In this document: positions 37,717 through 47,305 of the stretch, piece after piece | Layout: the number at the start of each line of letters is the position of its first letter | Numbering within the stretch: the stretch's first letter is position 1 | Source: Campylobacter jejuni | Lineage (GTDB): Bacteria > Campylobacterota > Campylobacteria > Campylobacterales > Campylobacteraceae | Length of the DNA stretch: 64,000 nt | Direction of reading: 5' to 3' | Assembly: GCF_002179635.1 (NCBI RefSeq) | Contig: NZ_NFOE01000100.1 | Coordinates: 1-64,000, forward strand | Translations under genes and position numbers: made by a program | The notes under the pieces: model-generated | Seen by the model: only the letters and a program-made list of their open reading frames with translations | What the model was told of the DNA's origin: nothing | Databases searched by the model: none

Positions 37717-39289
37717 TGGAAAAATTACTTATAGAAGTATTATTTTCTTTGTAGTTTTTCTTATAGGATTAATTTTTTCCATACCTTCTTTTATGCAGAC
37801 CCAAAGTGGTGCTAAGATTAACCTAGGACTTGATTTGCAAGGTGGTTTGCATATGTTATTAGGTGTAGAAGTAGAAGAGGCGGTTAAGTCAAAGGTTAAA
37901 TCCATAGCCTCTTCTCTTAGTTATTCTATCAATAAAGAAGACATTATTGTTGATAAAATCAAAGTAAATGATACTAGTATTGAATTTAGCTTATTAGATG
38001 AAAATGATGCAGCTAAGGTTGATTTGTTATTAAAAGACATTAAAGGCTTAGCTATCACACATGAAAATTTACACTACACGCTTTCTTTAACCCAAGAAGA
38101 AATCAAACTAACTCATGAACAAGCTATTTTACAAGCTGTAGAAACTATTAGAAATAGACTTGATCAATTTGGTCTTGCAGAGCCAAATGTAGCAAGATCG
38201 GGTGAGGATAAAATTTTAGTCGAACTTCCAGGCATTAAAACTGCTGCAGATGAAGCTAGAGCTAGAGAACTTATTGCAAAAGCTGCACATTTGCAATTAA
38301 TGGAAGTAGATGATGTTAGAATGGATCAGGTAAATAATCTTACTCCAGCCCAAGCTGCTGAATATGGAGATTTGATTTTTGAAGATGCAAAAAACCCTCA
38401 AATTAAATATCTAGTAAAATCTATACCTATTCTTGATGGTTCTATGCTAACAGATGCAAAAGTAGGTTTTGCGCAAAGTAATAATCTTCCTGTGATTAAT
38501 TTTACCTTAAATTCAGAAGGTGCAAAAAAATTTGGAGACTATACAGGAAATAATGTGGGAAAGCGCCTAGCTATAGTTTTGGATAATAAAGTTTATTCAG
38601 CTCCAAGAATTAATGAAAGAATAGGCGGGGGTAGCGGTCAAATTAGTGGTAGCTTTACTGTTGAAGAAGCTCATGATGTGGCTATTGCTTTAAGAAGTGG
38701 GGCGCTTTTAGCACCGGTTAAAATGCTTGAAAAAAGAAGTGTTGGACCATCTTTGGGTGCTGATAGTATTAAAATGAGTATGATAGCCCTAGCGGGTGCT
38801 TCTGTATTAGTTATTGCATTTATGGTGATGTATTATGGTATAGCAGGAATTTTTGCTAATATTGCTTTAGTGGCAAATATTTTAATGATTATTGCTGTAA
38901 TGGCTATGTTTGGTGCAACCTTAACTTTACCTGGTATGGCAGGACTTGTGCTTACTGTGGGCATGGCAGTAGATTCTAATGTTATTATTAATGAAAGAAT
39001 TAGGGAGTTATTGCGAGAAGGTGCTAGTATAAGGCAAAGCGTTGAAAATGGCTATAAGCATGCAATGAGTGCGATTTTAGATTCTAATATTACTTCGCTT
39101 ATTACTTCAGTAGTACTTTATGCTTACGGAACAGGTGCGGTAAAAGGTTTTGCGGTGACTTTAAGCATAGGAATTTTAGTTTCGATGATTACTTCTATTG
39201 TTGGAACTCATGGTATGTTTGAAATGTTTATGAACCGTATGGAAAAAAGCAATAACACAAGATTATGGTTTGGATATAGGAGACCTTAA
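37709..39289 (+). CDS. secD: protein translocase subunit SecD
   Basis: I take ATG at 37709 (526 residues) instead of the TTG just before. An RND-type membrane protein that uses the proton gradient to pull exported proteins through SecYEG. LGLDLQGGLHMLLGVE (about 37-52), ETIRNRLDQFGLAEP (about 147-161) and the transmembrane TVGMAVDSNVIINERIRE (about 417-434, with the conserved Asp) are visible. It ends at the ATG of secF (shared base). Confidence 0.96.
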   Translation: MRSGKITYRSIIFFVVFLIGLIFSIPSFMQTQSGAKINLGLDLQGGLHMLLGVEVEEAVKSKVKSIASSLSYSINKEDIIVDKIKVNDTSIEFSLLDENDAAKVDLLLKDIKGLAITHENLHYTLSLTQEEIKLTHEQAILQAVETIRNRLDQFGLAEPNVARSGEDKILVELPGIKTAADEARARELIAKAAHLQLMEVDDVRMDQVNNLTPAQAAEYGDLIFEDAKNPQIKYLVKSIPILDGSMLTDAKVGFAQSNNLPVINFTLNSEGAKKFGDYTGNNVGKRLAIVLDNKVYSAPRINERIGGGSGQISGSFTVEEAHDVAIALRSGALLAPVKMLEKRSVGPSLGADSIKMSMIALAGASVLVIAFMVMYYGIAGIFANIALVANILMIIAVMAMFGATLTLPGMAGLVLTVGMAVDSNVIINERIRELLREGASIRQSVENGYKHAMSAILDSNITSLITSVVLYAYGTGAVKGFAVTLSIGILVSMITSIVGTHGMFEMFMNRMEKSNNTRLWFGYRRP

Positions 39290-40260
39290 TGCAATTTTTT
39301 AGTCAAAAACATGTTTATGATTTTATGAGAATGAGATTTGCAGCCATCTCTTTGTCTTTTATTTTATTTTTTGGTTCTATTTTTATTCTTTTTACTAAGG
39401 GTTTGAATTTTGGTATTGATTTTACCGGTGGAACTTTAGTGCAACTTCAATACGAGCAAAAAGCACCCTTGGCTGAAATTCGCAAAGCTTTAGCTATCAA
39501 TGAAAATTTAAAAGGCGCTAGCGTTACTGAATTTGGCAGTGCAAATGAAGTGATTATTCGTTTTTCAGGAAGTAGTGATAGTTTGGGAAATGACATTGGA
39601 GTAAGCATTACAAATTTATTAAAAGATACAGGTAAATTTGAAGTGCGCCGTGTGGATGTAGTAGGTCCAAAAGTAGGAGATGAACTGCGTAATAAAGGTC
39701 TTATGGCGGTTGGAATTTCTTTGATTGCTATTTTGATTTATTTGGCAGTAAGATTTGAATGGCGTTTTGCTATGGCTTCTATTGTGTGTGAAATTCATGA
39801 TATAGTCATTACTTTAGGTGCTATTGCGTTATTTGAAATAGATGTAAATTTAGATATTTTGGCGGCTGTTTTAACCGTGCTTGGATATTCTTTAAATGAT
39901 ACGATTATTATTTTTGATAGGATTAGAGAAGGTGTTAAAACAAGTAAAAATTCAAAACTTGATCTAATTATTAATGAATCAGTTTCTGCAACTTTATCAA
40001 GAACTACTTTAACAACGGGTTTAACCTTAATTACTGTTGTGGTGCTTTATTTTTTTGGTGGATCTATGATAGAAGGTTTTGCTCTAACTATGATAGTGGG
40101 TATTGTGGCAGGTACTGCAAGTTCTATATTTGTAGCAAGTCCAGCGCTTTTATGGTTTAAATTTAGTGTTACGCAGTATCGCCAAAAAGAATTAGAAAAA
40201 GTAAAGAAAAAACAAGAAAAAGAAAAATTAAGAGCGATGTATGAAAAAGGAACGGTGTAA
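39289..40260 (+). CDS. secF: protein translocase subunit SecF
   Basis: A 323-residue partner of SecD. LNFGIDFTGGTLVQLQYE (about 43-60) is the N-terminal signature and LGYSLNDTIIIFDRIRE (about 202-218) the conserved TM4 block with Asp and Arg. Six hydrophobic helices are evident. A basic tail (KKKQEKEKLRAMYEKG) may contact ribosomes or lipids. Ends two bases before the DUF6394 gene. Confidence 0.96.
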   Translation: MQFFSQKHVYDFMRMRFAAISLSFILFFGSIFILFTKGLNFGIDFTGGTLVQLQYEQKAPLAEIRKALAINENLKGASVTEFGSANEVIIRFSGSSDSLGNDIGVSITNLLKDTGKFEVRRVDVVGPKVGDELRNKGLMAVGISLIAILIYLAVRFEWRFAMASIVCEIHDIVITLGAIALFEIDVNLDILAAVLTVLGYSLNDTIIIFDRIREGVKTSKNSKLDLIINESVSATLSRTTLTTGLTLITVVVLYFFGGSMIEGFALTMIVGIVAGTASSIFVASPALLWFKFSVTQYRQKELEKVKKKQEKEKLRAMYEKGTV

Positions 40261-40262
40261 AA

Positions 40263-40604
40263 ATGAATTGGGGTAAGGTTATTTATATCTTTTTTGCTCT
40301 AATGAGCTTAACTACGACCGCAGGATTTTTATATGATCAAAATGAAGTTGCATTATTTATTGCAGCTTGTGTGAATTTAATTTCTACTTTATTGAAAATT
40401 GGAGTTAGAAATTTCTTAGCAGCTGAATTATTTGCAAGTTCTTTGGTGGCTGATTTGCATTTAATTCCAGCTTTTGCTTTAATACAAATTAATCCAGAAG
40501 CTAATGTTATGGTTTACACTTTAGCAATTGGTGCTTTGATAGCTAATATTTTTTCAATGATTTTAGTTGTAGTTGATTCGGTAAAAAGTCAAGAAGAAAA
40601 TTAG
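40263..40604 (+). CDS. DUF6394 family membrane protein
   Basis: A 113-residue protein with three to four hydrophobic helices (about 5-23, 29-47, 57-77, 84-104) and no catalytic motif. It matches the small Campylobacterota family placed between secF and leuS; I recall the same position in Helicobacter pylori (HP1548). Function unknown; constant linkage to secDF suggests a role near the translocon, which is inference. Confidence 0.75.
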   Translation: MNWGKVIYIFFALMSLTTTAGFLYDQNEVALFIAACVNLISTLLKIGVRNFLAAELFASSLVADLHLIPAFALIQINPEANVMVYTLAIGALIANIFSMILVVVDSVKSQEEN

Positions 40605-40612
40605 GAGTTAAA

Positions 40613-43042
40613 ATGGCATATGAAGCAGATAAAATAGAAAAAAAATGGCAAAAGATTTGGCAAGAAAAAGAGTATTTTGAACCAAAAGATGATTTTTCTT
40701 TACCAAAAAAATACATTTTATCTATGTTTCCATATCCAAGCGGTAGAATTCATATGGGACATGTGAGAAATTATAGCATAGGTGATGCTATGGCTAGGTA
40801 TTATAGAAAAAAAGGTTTTAATGTCTTGCATCCTATAGGTTTTGACAGTTTTGGTATGCCTGCTGAAAATGCTGCGATTAAACATGGTATCCATCCTAAA
40901 AAATGGACTTATGAAAATATTGATTATATGCAAAATGAGCTTGCTTCTTTAGGTTTTTCTTTTTCTAAAAAAAGAATGTTTGCTACTTCTGATCCCTTAT
41001 ATACTAAATTTGAGCAAGAATTTTTCATCAAAATGCATGAAAAAGGTTTAATTTATACCAAAGAAGCCGAAGTTAATTGGTGTGAGAATGACAAAACAGT
41101 TTTAGCAAACGAACAAGTTGAAGATGGTAAATGTTGGCGTTGCGGACATGAAGTCATTAGAAAAAAAATGCCAGGATATTATGTAAAAATTACCGCTTAT
41201 GCAGATGAATTATTACAAGATCTTAAAAAATTAGAAGGAAAATGGCCAAGTCAAGTTCTAACTATGCAAGAAAATTGGATAGGTAAAAGCATGGGACTTA
41301 GTTTTGATTTTAATATAGAAGAAAATGATAAAATCAGTGCAAAAAAGATCAATGTTTTTACAACAAGGGCCGAGACTATTTATGGAGTGTCTTACATTGC
41401 TTTAGCGCCTGATCATGAAATAGTAAATGAATTAATTGATAAAAAATTACTAGATCAAGATACTATCATAAAAATTCAAAATATACAAAATCAAACACCA
41501 CGTCAAAGACAAGCTGCATCAAAAGAAGGATATTTTTTAAATCTTTATGTAATCCATCCGCTAAGTAAAGAAAAAATTCCTCTATGGACAGCTAATTTTG
41601 TTTTAAGTGATTATGGTAGTGGTGCTGTTATGAGTGTACCTGCTCATGATGAAAGAGATTATGAGTTTGCAAAAACTTATAATTTAGCTATAAAAAAAGT
41701 AATTTATAAAGATGAAAATGATGCGCAATGCTATACTTTAAAAGAAGGAGTTTTAACTAATAGTGGAGAATTTGATCAATTAGAATGCAATGAAGCTAGA
41801 AAAAAAATTAGTCTAAAAATTGAATCTTTGGGTATTGGTAAAAAGGTTACCAATTTTAAAATTCGTGATTGGGGTGTTTCTAGACAAAGATATTGGGGTG
41901 CTCCTATACCAATGATTAAGTGTAATTCTTGCGGTATAGTTCCTCAAAAAATAGAAAATTTACCTATTACCTTACCTGAGGATGTGGTGATAAATGGAGA
42001 AGGAAATCCACTAGATAAGCACGAAACATGGAAAGAATGCGTTTGTCCAAAATGTGGCAAAAAAGCACAAAAAGAAAGTGATACTTTAGATACTTTCTTT
42101 GAAAGTTCTTGGTATTTTGCACGTTTTGCAAGTGATGATAAAACATGGCAAGAAAAAGCTGTAGATGAAAAAAGTGTAAATTATTGGATGAATGTTGATG
42201 AGTATATTGGCGGGATTGAGCATGCGATATTACATTTACTTTATGCAAGATTTTTTCAAAAAGCACTTAGGGATTTGGGTTATTTAAAAGATGATGAGCC
42301 TTTTAATAGACTTTTAACCCAAGGAATGGTGACCAAAGACGGTGCTAAGATGAGTAAATCCAAGGGCAATGTAGTTGATCCTGATTATATTATAGAAAAA
42401 TATGGAGCAGATAGTGCAAGATTGTTTATATTGTTTGCTGCACCACCTGCTAAAGAACTTGAATGGAATGATAGTGCGCTAGAGGGTGCGTTTAAATTTA
42501 TCAATAGACTTTACGAAAAGGCTATGAGTTTAGAATGTGGAAAATTGCAAGAAATTAATCATCAAAGTCTAAATAAAGAAGAAAAATATGCTAGATTAAA
42601 AGTTTATGAAGCTTTGAAAAAATCTTTCGAAGTTTATGAAGAAAGTTTTGCTTTTAATACCTTAATAGCTGCATGTATGGAAGCTTTAAATGCCTTAAAT
42701 GTTATAAATCATAAAGAAGTTTCAAAAGAAGCTTTTTATATTATTTTAAATATTTTAGAGCCTATCATCCCTCATGTTTGTTTTGAGCTTAGTGAACATT
42801 TGTTTAAATGTGAAAATTTTAAAGTATTAAAAATAAAAGATGAAGTTTTTGTAAAAGATAGTTTTAATATAGCTATTAGTGTTAATGGTAAAAAAAGAGC
42901 TCAGATTGAAATAAATTCAGAAGCCAAAGAAGATGAGATTTTAGCTTTAGCTAAAGAAAATGTCGCAAAATGGCTAGAGGGTAAAACCATAGTAAAAGAA
43001 ATTTATGTTGATAAAAAATTGGTTAATTTGGTGGTTAAATGA
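40613..43042 (+). CDS. leuS: leucyl-tRNA synthetase
   Basis: A full-length 809-residue class I synthetase. The HIGH region is [15 protein letters not shown] (about 37-51), the zinc knuckle cysteines are in [21 protein letters not shown] (read as C..NK and CWRC near 165-180), and KMSKS is in [15 protein letters not shown] (about 579-593). The CP1 editing domain lies around 230-420. It charges tRNA-Leu. It overlaps the lipoprotein gene by 4 bases. Confidence 0.98.
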   Translation: MAYEADKIEKKWQKIWQEKEYFEPKDDFSLPKKYILSMFPYPSGRIHMGHVRNYSIGDAMARYYRKKGFNVLHPIGFDSFGMPAENAAIKHGIHPKKWTYENIDYMQNELASLGFSFSKKRMFATSDPLYTKFEQEFFIKMHEKGLIYTKEAEVNWCENDKTVLANEQVEDGKCWRCGHEVIRKKMPGYYVKITAYADELLQDLKKLEGKWPSQVLTMQENWIGKSMGLSFDFNIEENDKISAKKINVFTTRAETIYGVSYIALAPDHEIVNELIDKKLLDQDTIIKIQNIQNQTPRQRQAASKEGYFLNLYVIHPLSKEKIPLWTANFVLSDYGSGAVMSVPAHDERDYEFAKTYNLAIKKVIYKDENDAQCYTLKEGVLTNSGEFDQLECNEARKKISLKIESLGIGKKVTNFKIRDWGVSRQRYWGAPIPMIKCNSCGIVPQKIENLPITLPEDVVINGEGNPLDKHETWKECVCPKCGKKAQKESDTLDTFFESSWYFARFASDDKTWQEKAVDEKSVNYWMNVDEYIGGIEHAILHLLYARFFQKALRDLGYLKDDEPFNRLLTQGMVTKDGAKMSKSKGNVVDPDYIIEKYGADSARLFILFAAPPAKELEWNDSALEGAFKFINRLYEKAMSLECGKLQEINHQSLNKEEKYARLKVYEALKKSFEVYEESFAFNTLIAACMEALNALNVINHKEVSKEAFYIILNILEPIIPHVCFELSEHLFKCENFKVLKIKDEVFVKDSFNIAISVNGKKRAQIEINSEAKEDEILALAKENVAKWLEGKTIVKEIYVDKKLVNLVVK

Positions 43043-43536
43043 AAAAATATCTAGTATTGTTTTTTGCTTTTTTTATCATATCTTGCGGGTATATCCCATC
43101 ATCTCAAATGGCAAGCAGAGTTTTGGGTGAAAATGTATTTTTGAAAATCAATATTAGCAAACAAGATCCTGAAAATAGTGTTTATATAACAGATATTTTA
43201 AGAGAAGCTATGTTAAATAAACTTGGTAGAAAAATCACAGATGAGTATAATGCGGATAGTTCCATTGTTGTCACGATGAAAAGATTGGAATTTCTTCCTA
43301 TGGTATACGATCAAAATGGTTATGTGATTAATTATAAAGCAGAGCTTTATTTAGAATTTATATTGCGTTATAAAAGCGGAAAAGAAGAAATTGTAAACAC
43401 CAAAGGTAGTTATAATTTTGATATTAATCCAAATTCTATTATCAGCGATCAAGCTAGATTTGAAGCGATTAAAAATGCATCAAGTGAAGCTTTTGATGAG
43501 TTTATTTCTATTATAGCTATTAGGGGTTATAAATAA
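43039..43536 (+). CDS. lptE: LptE-like outer-membrane LPS-assembly lipoprotein
   Basis: A 165-residue lipoprotein: a signal peptide and lipobox IISCG (Cys16) followed by [21 protein letters not shown], the usual LptE start (C.GY.P.S). It would sit with LptD in the outer membrane. The identification rests on the lipobox, the pattern and the leuS neighbourhood, which is the same in H. pylori; LptE proteins diverge strongly. Confidence 0.8.
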   Translation: MKKYLVLFFAFFIISCGYIPSSQMASRVLGENVFLKINISKQDPENSVYITDILREAMLNKLGRKITDEYNADSSIVVTMKRLEFLPMVYDQNGYVINYKAELYLEFILRYKSGKEEIVNTKGSYNFDINPNSIISDQARFEAIKNASSEAFDEFISIIAIRGYK

Positions 43537-44909
43537 TGGCGAGCCATATCAATGAGATTGCAAAAGAAACATTGATAAAGCTAAAAGAACGTAAATTACA
43601 TCCAACTCCTGAAAATTATAGTGAGGTGTTTGAAGAGTGCGCTAAAAAAGCAGGAGTTATGAGTTTTAATAAAGCAAGAATAGAAAAATACACCAATCTT
43701 TTAGATGATATTTATAAGCAAGAACTGAAGAGAAAAAACATACGAACTATTGATGAGTTTTTGATGTTTTTGGTTTCTAGACTTAATAGGCAAGTAAGCA
43801 GAAAATACGAAGATGTCTATGCTTTACTCGGCTTAATTATTCAACAACTTAGTATTAGTAAAGATAAAAAAATTAAAGAGCTTGCACAAATTACTCAACA
43901 CAGATTATCTCAAGCTATGGATTTAGAAACCATATATCTTTTAAGAGTCAAATGGAAAGAGCTTGAAAAATCTTATGAAGATCACGATTTTTTAAAAAAA
44001 TTAGAAGAATTTAATATTCGGGCATTTTTAGATTTTCATACTTTAATAGAAAAACTTATTGTTATGTTAAAAGAACGCTCTTATGAAAAGCAAGCTGAAC
44101 TTTTACTAGCTTCTTTGGAGCCTTTATTTGGCGAGAGTAAAGAAGTGGAACAATTTAAACAAAATTTAAAAGATAATCCTAGATTGATTGCCAGAAAAGA
44201 ATTTGCACATGAGTATTGTTTAATGTTGCAAAAAAAAGAAGCAATAGATAAATACTATATACAAAAAAATCTTTCTTTTTTTAATCAACATTTGGAAAAC
44301 TTAAATGAAATGGTGTCAAAGCTTTATGATAATAGCCAAGAAGATGTGAAATTTATCAATGCTTTAACTAAAGATGAAAATGGTAATGTACAGATTAATT
44401 TTGACACATTAAAAGATAAGCTTTTATACGCAAATGAGCAAATAGCTCAAATTAAAACTCAAATTCAAGCTACAAGTGATGATGAGCAAAGAGAACAGTG
44501 GAATTTAGCTCAAGAGCTTAAAAAACTTGATGAAAATTATAGACTTTATGCGGTCAATTATGCCCTATCTTTTTTTAAAATCAATAATATAGAACACATT
44601 ATTAATACATATGGTCTTGATAGTTTTAAGACTATTAGTGAAAAATTTAAAAAAATACTTAAGGATTTATGTAAAAATACAGCTGAAATTTGGATTTTAG
44701 ATGAAAGTTCTTATTTAGTTATACTTCCAGGTAAAAATTTAGAAAGTGCGCAAATTTTTACAGAGCAAGCTTTAAAACTCATAGAAGATTATAAATTTAT
44801 TTATAAAGAAGAAATAGTTAAACTTGCTCTATCATCTTCTTGTATAGAAAAAAAAGAATTTCCAGAGGGTGATATTTTAAAAGAATTAATCCAAAAAAGC
44901 TTACTATGA
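43536..44909 (+). CDS. degenerate GGDEF-domain protein
   Basis: A 457-residue cytosolic protein. The N-terminus (HINEIAKETLIKLKERKLHPTPENYSEVFEE) has the TPENY domain often found before GGDEF domains in Campylobacterota. A long helical middle follows. The C-terminal 130 residues look like a GGDEF fold, but the signature is replaced by LDESS (388-392) within AEIWILDESSYLVILPGK, and the substrate loop is altered. It is therefore probably not an active diguanylate cyclase. It starts on the last base of the LptE-like gene and overlaps folC by 4 bases. Confidence 0.7.
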   Translation: MASHINEIAKETLIKLKERKLHPTPENYSEVFEECAKKAGVMSFNKARIEKYTNLLDDIYKQELKRKNIRTIDEFLMFLVSRLNRQVSRKYEDVYALLGLIIQQLSISKDKKIKELAQITQHRLSQAMDLETIYLLRVKWKELEKSYEDHDFLKKLEEFNIRAFLDFHTLIEKLIVMLKERSYEKQAELLLASLEPLFGESKEVEQFKQNLKDNPRLIARKEFAHEYCLMLQKKEAIDKYYIQKNLSFFNQHLENLNEMVSKLYDNSQEDVKFINALTKDENGNVQINFDTLKDKLLYANEQIAQIKTQIQATSDDEQREQWNLAQELKKLDENYRLYAVNYALSFFKINNIEHIINTYGLDSFKTISEKFKKILKDLCKNTAEIWILDESSYLVILPGKNLESAQIFTEQALKLIEDYKFIYKEEIVKLALSSSCIEKKEFPEGDILKELIQKSLL

Positions 44910-46075
44910 AATTTCAGCAAATACTCTCACAAAAAACTATGTATGTGCAAAAAATTAGTAGGTTTTTTATGTTTAATATGTATGAAAAGTATAAAAAATT
45001 TATCCCAAAAACTAAAAATATCCAAATTATTGGCACTAATGGAAAAGGAAGTACAGGTAGATTTTTAGCGCTTTTGCTTTTAGAGCAAGGGTATAAAGTA
45101 GGTCATTATACGAGTCCTCATATTTTTGAATTTAATGAAAGATTTTGGCTAAATGGTAAAATTGCAAATAATGAACTTTTAGAAAAAGCACATGAAGAAT
45201 TAGAAAGTATTTTTTTAGAAGATGTGAAAAAACTCAGCTATTTTGAATATGCTACTTTTTTAGCTTTTTTTGTTTTTAAAGATTGTGATTATGTGATTTT
45301 AGAAGCCGGAGTAGGTGGGGAATATGATGCTACAAGCGTTTTTGAAATAAATTTTAGTGTTTTTACTAAAATAGGTTTTGATCATCAAGACTTATTGGGT
45401 AAAAATTTAGAAGAAATAGCAAGAACAAAATTAAAAGCCATGAGTGCTAAAGTTTTAATTAGCCATAATCAAGAAGTAAAAGTATTAGAATTAGCTCAAA
45501 AAATAGCTAATCTAAAACAAGCTAGTTTAAATATTAGTATGTTAGATAAAAACAAAATTGTTTATCCTTGTGTGCAAGAATATATTCAAAAATATAATTT
45601 AGCAATTTTTTTAAAAGATAATCTTTTTTTAGCTTTGGAAGCTTTTTCTAAAATTTGTGTTAAAAATGAAAAAGAATTAATTCAAAGCATTAATAATTTA
45701 CCAAAACTTGATTTAAAAGGAAGATGTGAGCAAGTAAGCCAAAATATTTTTGTTGATGTAGGACATAATGAAATGGCGGCTTTAGCTTTAGCTGAAATTT
45801 TTAAGGAAAAAAAAGTTCATTTAGTTTATAATTGCTTTTTAGATAAAGATTCTTATAAAATTTTAAGGGCTTTAAAGTCTATAATAAAAATAGTTGAAAT
45901 TTATGAGTATGAAAGCAATGACAGACCTTTGGCAGGTTCTGTTTTGCTAGAAAATTTAGAAAAATTAGGTATTACTTATCAAAAATTTGAACAAATAAAA
46001 AAAGATGAGTTGTATTTAGTTTTTGGTTCTTTTGTATTGGTAGAAAATTTTTTAAGAGGCTATAATGAAAGATAA
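44906..46075 (+). CDS. folC: folylpolyglutamate/dihydrofolate synthase
   Basis: A 389-residue Mur-ligase-family enzyme adding glutamate to folates. The P-loop is IIGTNGKGSTGRFLALLLL (about 41-59), then GHYTSPHIFEFNERF and EAGVGGEYDATSVFE (about 132-146), and FVDVGHNEMAALAL in the C-terminal domain. It is overlapped 11 bases by the M23 peptidase gene. Confidence 0.94.
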   Translation: MKFQQILSQKTMYVQKISRFFMFNMYEKYKKFIPKTKNIQIIGTNGKGSTGRFLALLLLEQGYKVGHYTSPHIFEFNERFWLNGKIANNELLEKAHEELESIFLEDVKKLSYFEYATFLAFFVFKDCDYVILEAGVGGEYDATSVFEINFSVFTKIGFDHQDLLGKNLEEIARTKLKAMSAKVLISHNQEVKVLELAQKIANLKQASLNISMLDKNKIVYPCVQEYIQKYNLAIFLKDNLFLALEAFSKICVKNEKELIQSINNLPKLDLKGRCEQVSQNIFVDVGHNEMAALALAEIFKEKKVHLVYNCFLDKDSYKILRALKSIIKIVEIYEYESNDRPLAGSVLLENLEKLGITYQKFEQIKKDELYLVFGSFVLVENFLRGYNER

Positions 46076-46973
46076 ATTTACGTTAACTATCACAGATGTA
46101 AATGGTTCTAGACATTTTTTATTAAGTCAGATTATAAAAAAAGTAATTATTTATTTTACTTCTTTTGTTTTTGTTGTTATAGTTTTGGGTGCTTTGTATA
46201 TTAATTATTTAGCAGATAAACGTTCAGAACTTTTAAAAGAACAAGAAGCATTATCTTCAAAAAACACTAAATTATTTTCTCAAAATGAAAGTATGCAAAA
46301 AAGTTTAGAAGAAAAAACAGCCTTATATGATGAACTTCAAACTCAACTTGCAGATATTGAAGAAAATTTAGGTTTAAAGCAAGATGAGAGCTTAGATATA
46401 CCAGAAAGATTAGAAAAAGTTAAGCTTACTAATGATCAAGCTTATTTATTTTTAACACAAATTCCAAATGGTCATGTGATAGAAGATAATGGAGTTACAG
46501 GTAATTTTGGATGGCGTCATCATCCTATACTGAATAAAAAAGAATTTCATCCAGGTATTGATTTAAGAGCAGCTTTAAATACTCCTATTTATGCACCGGC
46601 AAATGGAGTGGTTGAATATGCTGCATATAGTAACAATGGTTATGGCTATTCGGTAATTTTAATCCATAATTTTGGTTTTAAAACAGTATATGCACATATG
46701 ATGCGTAAAGATGTTGTCAAAGCAGGGCAATTTGTAAAAAAAGGTGATTTATTGGGTTATACAGGAAATACAGGACTTTCTACAGGCCCACATTTACATT
46801 ATGAGGTTAGATTTATTAATAAACTTTTAGATCCGAAGATTTTTATAGATTTAAACCGAAAAAATTATGAACAAATTTTTGAAAAAGAAAGGAGAGTTCC
46901 ATGGCAATCTTTAATAAAGGCTCTATTGCTACAGTATCCGAAACTACAGTCATTTCAAACGGAGCAAAAATAG
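46065..46973 (+). CDS. M23 peptidoglycan endopeptidase (Csd1/Pgp3-type)
   Basis: A 302-residue membrane-anchored metallopeptidase: one helix (about 25-46), a coiled coil (about 50-105), then a LytM/M23 domain with the zinc ligands in HPILNKKEFHPGIDL (HxxxD) and the HLHYE motif (about 246-250). Relatives trim peptide cross-links to impose helical cell shape (H. pylori Csd1/Csd2, C. jejuni Pgp3). It precedes a bactofilin gene which it overlaps by 73 bases, and follows folC, as in H. pylori. Confidence 0.92.
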   Translation: MKDKFTLTITDVNGSRHFLLSQIIKKVIIYFTSFVFVVIVLGALYINYLADKRSELLKEQEALSSKNTKLFSQNESMQKSLEEKTALYDELQTQLADIEENLGLKQDESLDIPERLEKVKLTNDQAYLFLTQIPNGHVIEDNGVTGNFGWRHHPILNKKEFHPGIDLRAALNTPIYAPANGVVEYAAYSNNGYGYSVILIHNFGFKTVYAHMMRKDVVKAGQFVKKGDLLGYTGNTGLSTGPHLHYEVRFINKLLDPKIFIDLNRKNYEQIFEKERRVPWQSLIKALLLQYPKLQSFQTEQK

Positions 46974-47305
46974 AAGGAAAATTTTATTTTGACTCTATGC
47001 TTCATTTAGATGGAGAAATTACAGGAGTGATTAATTCTTCTAATGTGATAGTAATAGGCAAAAGTGGTATTTTAAAAGGACAAGTTAAAGCAAGCAAGAT
47101 AGTGATTAATGGGGTTTTTGAAGGTGAGATGCAAGTTGATTCTTTAGAAATTTTATCCGGTGGTGTACTTAATGGTAATATTATAGTTAAACAATTAAGC
47201 ATTGAAAATGGTGGAAAATTTAACGGAAGTAGTAAAATCATTGAAAAAGATGAAGAACTTGCAACTATCGATGTGAGTATAGAAAATTCAGAAAATGCAA
47301 GCTAA
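46901..47305 (+). CDS. ccmA: bactofilin (CcmA-type cell-shape protein)
   Basis: A 134-residue bactofilin with the beta-helix repeat pattern (ISNGAKIEGKFYFDSMLHLDGEITG onward, turns ending in G at regular spacing). Bactofilins polymerise without nucleotide and position the M23 endopeptidase for helical shape. The ATG at 46901 is supported by AAAGGAGAG seven to eight bases upstream and by the conserved MAIFNK start, though this puts 73 bases inside the upstream gene in another frame. Confidence 0.92.
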   Translation: MAIFNKGSIATVSETTVISNGAKIEGKFYFDSMLHLDGEITGVINSSNVIVIGKSGILKGQVKASKIVINGVFEGEMQVDSLEILSGGVLNGNIIVKQLSIENGGKFNGSSKIIEKDEELATIDVSIENSENAS

